NCBI GenBank assembly: GCA_001777055.1
Contig: MFCX01000006.1
Location: 7,435-18,503 of the forward strand
Source of the DNA: Candidatus Daviesbacteria bacterium RIFCSPHIGHO2_02_FULL_39_12
GTDB taxonomy: Bacteria; Patescibacteriota; Microgenomatia; Daviesbacterales; UBA10151
Length of the DNA stretch: 11,069 nucleotides
Direction of reading: 5' to 3'
Shown: positions 1 to 4,911 of the stretch, piece after piece
How the letters are laid out: each line of letters starts with the position of its first letter
Numbering within the stretch: position 1 is the stretch's first letter
The notes under the pieces: model-generated
The model's database searches: none
What the model was told of the DNA's origin: nothing
Seen by the model: the letters and a program-made list of their open reading frames with translations, nothing else
Made by a program: the position numbers and the translations under genes

Positions 1-773
1 CTGAAATTCCGGAAAGTGTTTATAACTCTAATGCCATAGAAAATTCTACTTTAACTCTTAAGGAAACAGAAAAGATACTTTTAGAGATGGAGGTGTCGAA
101 AAATGTCAGTCTGAGAGAGGTATTTGAAGCTAAAAATTTAGCACGGGTTATGGAATATATCCGTACTAAATTTTCAGAAGAACTTTCAAAAGAAATAATA
201 TTACTTCTTCATCAAATGTTAATTGGTAATATTGATGATAGTATTTCAGGAAAGTTACGTAAAAAAGGGGAGTACGTACGTGTAGGCAATTATATTGCCC
301 CAGCTCCCGAACATGTAGAACGGATGCTGGAGGAGATTTTAATTGAGCACTCAAGTGACGATATAAGTTATTTGATAGATAAGATTTCCAGATTTCACCT
401 GCAATTTGAAACAATCCACCCTTTTAATGATGGAAATGGGCGTATTGGTCGAGTGCTAATAAACTATCAACTATACAAAATAGGCTTTCCGGGAATAATC
501 ATCCGTGATAAAGAAAAAGTGATTTATTACAATTCATTTCAAGAGTACCGTGATGACAAAAAGACTAAATCAATGGAAAGAATAATATCGCCGGCAATCA
601 TGGAAGCTTTACATAAAAGAATAGCTTATTTGAAAGGATATAGGATTATTGAAGCAACTGAGTATGCATTAAAGATTGGTAAACCAGTTCCTGTGGTTTT
701 AAATGCCGCCAAACGTCAAACCATACCTGCTTTCAGGGAAAAAGGTGTTTGGAAAATAGGCATTAAAGTCTGA
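1..773 (+). CDS. Fic domain protein (AMPylator-type), 5' end outside the window
   Basis: The frame is open from base 3, so the ATG at 87 is internal. The signature HPFNDGNGRIGR lies at 417-452: the His is the general base, and DGNGR binds the phosphates of ATP. Upstream is a flap-like segment (VRVGNYIAPAPEHVE). At 27-44 the frame reads SNAIEN, matching the [S/T]xxxE[G/N] inhibitory helix of Fic proteins that carry this helix before the core; its Glu blocks productive ATP binding. Family knowledge: such enzymes transfer AMP (sometimes another nucleotide) to hydroxyl side chains of proteins. The last ~50 residues (KRQTIPAFREKGVWKIG near the end) look like a small helix-turn-helix-type appendage, which may help target recognition; that is inference. 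It ends in TGA. No antitoxin partner is visible here, fitting a self-inhibited enzyme. Fic identity is very secure; the substrate is unknown. Confidence 0.93.
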   Translation, partial: EIPESVYNSNAIENSTLTLKETEKILLEMEVSKNVSLREVFEAKNLARVMEYIRTKFSEELSKEIILLLHQMLIGNIDDSISGKLRKKGEYVRVGNYIAPAPEHVERMLEEILIEHSSDDISYLIDKISRFHLQFETIHPFNDGNGRIGRVLINYQLYKIGFPGIIIRDKEKVIYYNSFQEYRDDKKTKSMERIISPAIMEALHKRIAYLKGYRIIEATEYALKIGKPVPVVLNAAKRQTIPAFREKGVWKIGIKV

Positions 774-779
774 TTGTAT

Positions 780-807
780 GAGAGGCAGATTCTCGTATCT
801 GCTGCTC
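780..807 (+). terminator. Hairpin just after the Fic gene, weak terminator candidate
   Basis: GCAGAT (785-790) pairs perfectly with ATCTGC (797-802) around a 6-nt loop. The stem can extend outward through a G-T pair, one mismatch and three more pairs. It starts 7 nt after the Fic stop and precedes the next promoter, the right place for a terminator. No T-run follows, so it is not a textbook intrinsic terminator. Confidence 0.3.
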
Positions 808-836
808 TGGATGAAATATATCTTAAGATGAGAAAA

Positions 837-863
837 TTGGTATAATGTACCTTCATTTATAAT
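837..863 (+). promoter_or_regulatory. Promoter of the 870-3125 gene run, with two -10 boxes
   Basis: There are two perfect TATAAT boxes. One at 841-846 is preceded by TGG, making an extended -10 (TGnTATAAT). The second, at 858-863, ends 6 nt before the ATG at 870; initiation from it would fall on or next to the A of the ATG and give a leaderless message. TTGG at 837-840 lies 17 nt before the second box. No Shine-Dalgarno sequence precedes the ATG. Confidence 0.6.
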
Positions 864-869
864 TCTCCT

Positions 870-1292
870 ATGGTTGATAAAAAGGATAAAATTGTTTTAG
901 TCGGCGGCTGTTTTGATGTTTTGCACCCCGCTCATGTGATCTTTTTGGAAAAGGCTAAAAAAATGGGGGATTTTTTGGTGGTAATCTTGGAATCTGATGA
1001 AAAAATTAAAAAGATTAAAGGCGCTAACCGTCCGGTCTATTCCCAAAAAGATAGGGCCATGATGTTAACAGCGCTTAAAGCAGTTGACAAAGTTGTTTTA
1101 CTGCCGGTTATGGAGAAAGAAAAAGAATATGATGAGCTTGTCAGAAAAATCAAGCCGGATATTATTGTCACAACCCGTGGTGATCCTCAAATCTATCACA
1201 AACAGCGTACAGCCAAGTTAACAGGAGCCAAAGTAAAATATGCCACCAAATTTATCAGTAAATTTTCCACCACCAACGCTTTAGCTAAATGA
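870..1292 (+). CDS. Cytidylyltransferase-like nucleotidyltransferase (RfaE domain II / TagD type)
   Basis: A 140-residue protein beginning with the Rossmann-like nucleotidyltransferase signature GGCFDVLHPAH (residues 12-22). The HxGH motif that contacts ATP/CTP phosphates reads H19-P-A-H22, with Ala in place of the usual Gly. The C-terminal STTNALAK resembles the ISSTxL-type motif closing the active site, and TRGD in the middle is also family-like. The length fits stand-alone members (about 130-160). Family enzymes activate a phosphorylated sugar or alcohol to an ADP- or CDP-linked form (heptose-1-P, glycerol-3-P and others); the substrate cannot be read here. The last four bases (ATGA) overlap the PAP2 gene, implying translational coupling and a possible joint role in envelope or lipid chemistry. 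It is the first gene of its transcription unit and lacks a Shine-Dalgarno. Confidence 0.82.
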   Translation: MVDKKDKIVLVGGCFDVLHPAHVIFLEKAKKMGDFLVVILESDEKIKKIKGANRPVYSQKDRAMMLTALKAVDKVVLLPVMEKEKEYDELVRKIKPDIIVTTRGDPQIYHKQRTAKLTGAKVKYATKFISKFSTTNALAK

Positions 1293-1933
1293 AAATTAAA
1301 CTTTTTTTGCTCTCTATTATTTTCTTGTCCTTTTTTACCTACCTTTCCTATACAGTAGCCAAAGAATACTGGCAGCAAATTGACTTTGACACCACAGTTA
1401 AATTACAGGATCATATCTTAAGAAAGTTTGATCCTGTTTTTTCTTATTTTAGTTTACTTGGCAGCGCAGAAATCACGGTTCTCTTTTGTTTTATCATGGC
1501 TTTTTTATCGTTAATACGCTTAAAAATTTTGCCTGTCTTAGGATGGGTATTGATCATTCCTGCAACTTTAGCAGAGATTTTCGGTAAATTAGTTTTGTTC
1601 CATCCCGCCCCACCGGTATTTTTGCATAGAACCCTTTTGCCTACCGGATTGCCCTCATTTTATGTGCATACGGATTTCTCCTATCCGTCGGGTCATATGA
1701 CAAGAACCGTATTTATAGCCGTAATTCTGATAATTCTAACTTTAATGAGATTAAAAGATAATTTTTTAAAAATTACCATAATATCCTTTCTGTCAGGTCT
1801 AATTTTCCTAATGGGAGTGACCAGAGTTTACCTGGGTGAACATTGGTTGTCGGATGTATTAGGCGGTAGTTTGTTGGGAGCCGGCATGGGCTTTCTTGCT
1901 TCGATATTGATTTTGCGTCCTAAATTAGTTTAA
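1289..1933 (+). CDS. PAP2-family membrane phosphatase
   Basis: A 214-residue integral membrane protein with hydrophobic helices near residues 4-24, 57-76, 80-97, 140-155, 160-175 and 190-210. The three PAP2 motifs are present: K100-LVLFHP (the KX6RP motif with His105 where Arg is usual), PSGH at 133-136 (His136 is the acid/base), and R179-VYLGEHWLSD with His185, the nucleophile that is phosphorylated, and Asp189. Family members remove phosphate from lipid phosphates or undecaprenyl/polyprenyl diphosphate at the membrane. The start overlaps the preceding gene by ATGA with no Shine-Dalgarno, so translation is probably coupled. The motif 1 change could shift substrate preference; the catalytic residues are otherwise intact. 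Family assignment is firm; the physiological substrate is not known. Confidence 0.9.
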   Translation: MKIKLFLLSIIFLSFFTYLSYTVAKEYWQQIDFDTTVKLQDHILRKFDPVFSYFSLLGSAEITVLFCFIMAFLSLIRLKILPVLGWVLIIPATLAEIFGKLVLFHPAPPVFLHRTLLPTGLPSFYVHTDFSYPSGHMTRTVFIAVILIILTLMRLKDNFLKITIISFLSGLIFLMGVTRVYLGEHWLSDVLGGSLLGAGMGFLASILILRPKLV

Positions 1934-1950
1934 TATACCTTTGATGCCCG

Positions 1951-1961
1951 GGGGAGGTGAT
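1951..1961 (+). promoter_or_regulatory. Unusually strong Shine-Dalgarno sequence with no ordinary start at proper spacing
   Basis: GGGGAGGTGAT matches the anti-SD end of 16S rRNA over about eight bases. The only canonical start in the open frame, GTG at 1957, lies inside this element. A start at ideal spacing would be the ATT at 1966, 8 nt after GGAGG. See the entry for the small gene. Confidence 0.6.
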
Positions 1962-2199
1962 TAATATTAACAGAAATGTTACCATCGTAGTTATAATCTT
2001 AGTCTTGGTGGTAATTGCAGGATATTTGGTGTGGTTAAGAAGTAAATTTCAAGCTCCGGTTAGTCCGAGTGCAGAAGTTCAAGTTACTGCTACTCCGAGT
2101 GCGACAAGTACAGCCAGCCCTTCTGCTACCCCGGGAGTTAAGGAAGCAACCAGGTCAACAACACTCAAGTCTGCTACCTCGAGCTCAGTCAGGAGATAG
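1957..2199 (+). CDS. Small membrane-anchored protein with Ser/Thr/Ala/Pro-rich tail, function unknown
   Basis: About 77-80 residues. A hydrophobic helix (VTIVVIILVLVVIAGYLVW, roughly residues 8-26) is followed by a low-complexity Pro/Ser/Thr/Ala stretch with repeated SAT and ATP motifs and a basic end. It is probably a single-pass membrane protein with a flexible extracytoplasmic linker; I do not recognise a family. The start is uncertain: an in-frame stop at 1942-1944 limits the gene upstream. GTG 1957 overlaps its own Shine-Dalgarno, so initiation at ATT 1966 is plausible, as is an unseen base error. It sits between the PAP2 and thioredoxin reductase genes, only 5 nt before the latter, so it is co-transcribed. 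The simple composition makes it the least certain member of the run. Confidence 0.6.
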   Translation: MININRNVTIVVIILVLVVIAGYLVWLRSKFQAPVSPSAEVQVTATPSATSTASPSATPGVKEATRSTTLKSATSSSVRR

Positions 2200-2204
2200 G
2201 TGTT

Positions 2205-3125
2205 ATGGACAAACTAATTATCATTGGTTCAGGCCCGGCCGGTTTAACGGCGGCAATTTATGCTGTCAGGGGCGGCATTAATACTTTGGTGATCGCCGGC
2301 AGAGAAGCTGGCGGGCAGCTAATGCTGACTACCGATGTCGATGATTTTCCCGGCTTTGAAACAGGAATCCAGGGACCGGAGTTAATGGCTAAGATGAGGA
2401 AGCAAGCCGAAAGATTTAATGTTAGATTTATAGGTGAAGATGTAGTAAGCGTGGATTTTTCCAAAGAACCTTTTACTATTAAAACCGAGACAAAAAGTTT
2501 ATCAGCCCGATCAGTCATATTGGCTACCGGAGCCTCTGCCATGTGGCTAAATTTAGAGTCTGAACAGAGACTGCGAGGCAGGGGAGTGTCCGCTTGCGCA
2601 GTTTGTGACGGCTTCTTTTTTAAGGATAAAGTGGTAGCAGTGGTTGGCGGAGGAGACACTGCCATGAGAGAGGCAAATTATCTATCCAAGCTGGCAACAA
2701 AAGCCATAGTTATTCATAGAAGAGATGCTTTAAGAGCTCAAGCGGCGCTGCAGTCTTTAGTTAAAAGTAAATCTAATGTGGAATTTGTCTTTAATTCAAC
2801 AGTGGAAGAAGTTTTAGGGCAGGACAAAGTCACAGGAATCAAGCTAAAAAATACCCAAACCGGAGAAATTAGCCAAATAGAGCTTGACGGATTATTTATT
2901 GCCATTGGCCATAAGCCCAATACAGGCTTTTTAAAAGGGCAGATTGAGTTAGACGAAAGAGGATATGCGGTTGTAAAAGATGAAATACAAACATCTGTCG
3001 AAGGGATATTTGTGGCAGGTGATGTTTCCGACCATAGGTATAGACAAGCTGTAACCGCTGCAGGTGCTGGTTGCAAGGCAGCCTTTGACGCAGAGGAGTA
3101 CTTGGAAAATTTGGTGTCTGTTTGA
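2205..3125 (+). CDS. trxB: Thioredoxin reductase (NADPH, FAD)
   Basis: A 306-residue protein, the normal size for low-molecular-weight bacterial thioredoxin reductase. The FAD-binding GSGPAG lies at residues 8-13. The redox-active pair is C131-A-V-C134 followed by DG. The NADPH-binding GGGDTA is at 148-153. The C-terminal FAD motif GIFVAGD spans 267-273 and continues into RQAVTAAGAGC. It passes electrons from NADPH through FAD and the CxxC pair to thioredoxin in the cytoplasm. The start is well fixed: AGGAG at 2191-2195 lies 9 nt before the ATG. It is the last gene of the 870-3125 run; nothing in the other members explains the link, but the Ni-SOD genes downstream extend an oxidative-stress theme. 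The partner could instead be another glutaredoxin-like protein. Confidence 0.95.
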   Translation: MDKLIIIGSGPAGLTAAIYAVRGGINTLVIAGREAGGQLMLTTDVDDFPGFETGIQGPELMAKMRKQAERFNVRFIGEDVVSVDFSKEPFTIKTETKSLSARSVILATGASAMWLNLESEQRLRGRGVSACAVCDGFFFKDKVVAVVGGGDTAMREANYLSKLATKAIVIHRRDALRAQAALQSLVKSKSNVEFVFNSTVEEVLGQDKVTGIKLKNTQTGEISQIELDGLFIAIGHKPNTGFLKGQIELDERGYAVVKDEIQTSVEGIFVAGDVSDHRYRQAVTAAGAGCKAAFDAEEYLENLVSV

Positions 3126-3149
3126 TTTAAAATTCTCACTTTTTCTTTA

Positions 3150-3176
3150 TTGGTTTTTAATAAAATTGAGTATAAT
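3150..3176 (+). promoter_or_regulatory. Promoter of the Ni-SOD operon
   Basis: A perfect TATAAT at 3171-3176 ends 11 nt before the ATG at 3188, so the 5' leader would be only about 4-6 nt. TTGG at 3150-3153 lies 17 nt upstream of the -10, the same spacing as at 837-840. The classical -35 match is weak (TTG only). Confidence 0.55.
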
Positions 3177-3187
3177 ATGAATTAGTA

Positions 3188-3613
3188 ATGAAATTACTAT
3201 CAAGATTCCTTGGACTTCTTCCTGCAAGACCTGTTTATGCCCATTGTGATATCCCGTGTGGAATTTATGATTCTCACAGCGCGCAGCTTGCTGCCAGGAC
3301 AGTTTTAACCATGGTGCAAAAAATAAATGAACTGCTCAAAAATAATGCCTCAGTAACGGATCGGAATAACTTTGTCAGAATGGTCAAAGTTAAAGAGGAA
3401 CATGCAGAAATTTGCAAAAGGGAAATATTGATACTATGGACAGATTATTTTAAGAGTGAACATTTGGAAAAATTTCCCAATCTGCATGAGTTAGTCTGGA
3501 AAACTGCCAAGCTTTGTTCGGAAAATAAACGTCTGGTTGATGAAGGAATGGCTAGAGAATTAATTGAGGCAGTAGATCAAATAGTAAATATCTTCGCTGA
3601 AAGCAAGAAATAG
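3188..3613 (+). CDS. sodN: Nickel superoxide dismutase precursor
   Basis: A 141-residue protein. Residues 19-28 read HCDIPCGIYD, the Ni-hook of Ni-SOD, in which mature His1, Cys2 and Cys6 bind nickel and Tyr9 lines the substrate channel. An 18-residue leader (MKLLSRFLGLLPARPVYA) precedes His19 and must be removed to expose the N-terminal amine ligand. The mature part would be 123 residues, close to the ~117 of the Streptomyces enzyme, and the remainder is helical, fitting its four-helix bundle. The enzyme dismutes superoxide to oxygen and hydrogen peroxide. The short leader resembles the known pro-peptide more than a Sec signal, so the protein is probably cytoplasmic. Its maturation protease follows after 3 nt. 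There is no Shine-Dalgarno, and the promoter is practically at the start codon. Confidence 0.95.
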   Translation: MKLLSRFLGLLPARPVYAHCDIPCGIYDSHSAQLAARTVLTMVQKINELLKNNASVTDRNNFVRMVKVKEEHAEICKREILILWTDYFKSEHLEKFPNLHELVWKTAKLCSENKRLVDEGMARELIEAVDQIVNIFAESKK

Positions 3614-3616
3614 TAA

Positions 3617-3925
3617 ATGTCATTCCGAGCCCCGCAGAAGTTGTTTCCGTTTTCCAGATTTACTGTTTCAGGTAATTCAATGTTTCCTGCATTAAAACCC
3701 GGACAAGAGGTTTTAGTTTTTAACTGGTGGAGATTATTGGGGTTAAGGGTAGGAGATATAGCAGTAATAAAGAAAAATGGCAAGGAGTTAGTTAAACGCA
3801 TCGGACAAATATCCTCCGATCGTAGGATATTTGTCATAGGTGACAACCAGAAATTCAGTACTGATAGCAGAACATTTGGATTAATCAAAGAGAGCGAGAT
3901 ACTAGGTAAAGTAATTTGGTACTAG
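3617..3925 (+). CDS. sodX: Ni-SOD maturation protease, S26 signal-peptidase family
   Basis: A 102-residue S26 peptidase. The catalytic Ser21 lies in SGNSMFPALKPG. Lys60 in ELVKRIG is the expected general base, followed by the conserved box GDN...STDSRTFG. No N-terminal membrane helix is seen, unlike ordinary type I signal peptidases, which fits the soluble SodX/SodF-type proteases dedicated to Ni-SOD. It starts 3 nt after the sodN stop, so the two are co-expressed. Its job should be to cut the 18-residue leader before His19 of the precursor. Its stop codon overlaps the stop of the opposing flavin reductase gene within the palindrome CTAG (3922-3925). There is no Shine-Dalgarno; translation is probably coupled. 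Confidence 0.9.
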   Translation: MSFRAPQKLFPFSRFTVSGNSMFPALKPGQEVLVFNWWRLLGLRVGDIAVIKKNGKELVKRIGQISSDRRIFVIGDNQKFSTDSRTFGLIKESEILGKVIWY

Positions 3926-4596
3926 TAGCCGTCAAACCTGTCAGTTCTGATATTTATTGGGTCTACCTCAATTTTTAGCAGTATTTTCTCAACATCATCA
4001 ACCATCCCGGGTGGTCCGGCGAGATAGAAAATAGTATTAAGTATCAAGTATTTAGTATGTAGTATTATTTTCAATTTCCCTTTATCCAGTTTACCTTGAA
4101 CTGTGGTATTAACATAATGAATTTTTAAATTTGGCAGCTTATTCTGCCAGTTATCCAGCTCGTTTTTAAAAGGGAAATTATTTACTGAATTCAAATAAAT
4201 TAAAATTATAGGAGTTTTAAGTTGTTGATCAAGCACATATTTAATCATGCTTCTAAAAGGGGTGATGCCTATACCTCCGGCAATAAAAACTGCTTTTTCT
4301 GTTTCATCTAAAGTGAAAGTGCCTGCTGGATGAGAAGTGGAAACAGTTTCACCAGGTTTGATATTTTCCATAAACTTTTTAAAGGGAGAAATGCCTTTTT
4401 TGGTGGTGACCATTAAAGAATTCTCTGTAGGGGATGAAGAAATAGTAAAGGCGCGGGTAGAGCCATTCGGATCATCAACCGGTAATTCTACATCCAAATA
4501 TTGGCCAGGGTAAAAGATGAACCCCTTAGGCTTTTCCAATATTAAGCTAAAGATATTCTTGCTAACCTGCTTCTTTTCTAAAACATTTAAGATCAT
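3922..4596 (-). CDS. FAD-dependent ferredoxin-NADP reductase-like oxidoreductase
   Basis: A 224-residue protein with the two-domain FNR fold. The FAD-binding barrel carries Y33 and R48-AFTIS (RxYS-type motif). The NAD(P) domain has AGGIGITPFRSM (residues 106-117), followed late by YLAGPPGMV, the conserved GPP turn. No iron-sulfur domain is attached, so it probably exchanges electrons between NAD(P)H and a separate partner such as a flavodoxin, ferredoxin or rubredoxin. It ends in DRFDGY, like other short members. Between KLDKGKLK and FYLAGPPG the coding DNA is a five-unit 7-bp repeat (4033-4067, encoding roughly ILHTKYLILNT) where relatives have an ordinary charged loop; this looks like a tolerated insertion or expansion. 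The gene converges on sodX and diverges from the 91-residue gene. The start follows a -10 box by 7 nt. Confidence 0.88.
   Translation of the reverse strand: MILNVLEKKQVSKNIFSLILEKPKGFIFYPGQYLDVELPVDDPNGSTRAFTISSSPTENSLMVTTKKGISPFKKFMENIKPGETVSTSHPAGTFTLDETEKAVFIAGGIGITPFRSMIKYVLDQQLKTPIILIYLNSVNNFPFKNELDNWQNKLPNLKIHYVNTTVQGKLDKGKLKIILHTKYLILNTIFYLAGPPGMVDDVEKILLKIEVDPINIRTDRFDGY
4033..4067. repeat. Heptanucleotide tandem repeat, five units, inside the flavin reductase gene
   Basis: On the plus strand AGTAT begins at 4033, 4040, 4047, 4054 and 4061, an exact 7-bp period. The units are AGTATTA, AGTATCA, AGTATTT, AGTATGT and AGTATTA. The repeat is in the coding sequence, and 7 is not a multiple of 3, so gain or loss of one unit would shift the frame of the last ~40 codons. 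Confidence 0.9.
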
Positions 4597-4597
4597 A

Positions 4598-4626
4598 TTT
4601 TGGATTATATCCTAATATGAGATAAT
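4598..4626 (+). promoter_or_regulatory. Promoter of the 4633-7254 operon
   Basis: An extended -10, TGAGATAAT at 4618-4626, ends 6 nt before the ATG at 4633, again predicting a leaderless message. TTGG at 4600-4603 lies 17 nt before the -10, as in two other promoters of this window. Only 36 bp separate the two divergent start codons. Confidence 0.55.
4604..4609 (-). promoter_or_regulatory. -10 box of the flavin reductase gene
   Basis: The minus strand reads TATAAT, followed by 7 nt and then the ATG at 4596. A start point at normal distance would fall on the start codon, predicting a leaderless message. I see no good -35. It overlaps the control region of the divergent gene. Confidence 0.55.
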
Positions 4627-4632
4627 ACATCT

Positions 4633-4908
4633 ATGGAAACAACCATCCAGCAAGAGATAGATTTATGCCGTAATTCCGGCAAAAGTTTAAAGCAAGCAGG
4701 ATTTGGCGTTTCACCTGAGTCTTTGAATCCTAACGACCAAGCACCCTTGGAAAGGATAAAAGATACATTAGGAGATGCGGTTCATATCGTAGGTGCTCAT
4801 GTTGAGGAACAATTGGGAGGGCAGGGGCAGGATACGTATATCAGAGTCAGTCCGGGCAAAAGATTTGGCCGTTGGGTTTTGGACAGATTTAGAAGGAAAC
4901 AGAAATAA
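4633..4908 (+). CDS. Small protein of unknown function ahead of the T4SS-like ATPase
   Basis: A 91-residue protein that I do not recognise. The N-terminal half is acidic to neutral and helical (METTIQQEIDLCRNSGKS...), the middle is rich in Gly/Gln (EEQLGGQGQD), and the end is strongly basic (GKRFGRWVLDRFRRKQK), which could bind nucleic acid or the membrane surface. No signal peptide or membrane helix is present. The stop is followed after 3 nt by the start of the ATPase gene, and both appear to be driven by the promoter ending at 4626. A partner or regulator of the ATPase is therefore likely, but that rests on context only. Coding is supported by the operon position and codon usage like that of its neighbours. 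Confidence 0.7.
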   Translation: METTIQQEIDLCRNSGKSLKQAGFGVSPESLNPNDQAPLERIKDTLGDAVHIVGAHVEEQLGGQGQDTYIRVSPGKRFGRWVLDRFRRKQK

Positions 4909-4911
4909 TTT

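Noticed and set aside
4033..4067. Short CRISPR-like array
   Set aside because: The units are 7 bp with no spacers and lie within a coding sequence; it is a simple tandem repeat.
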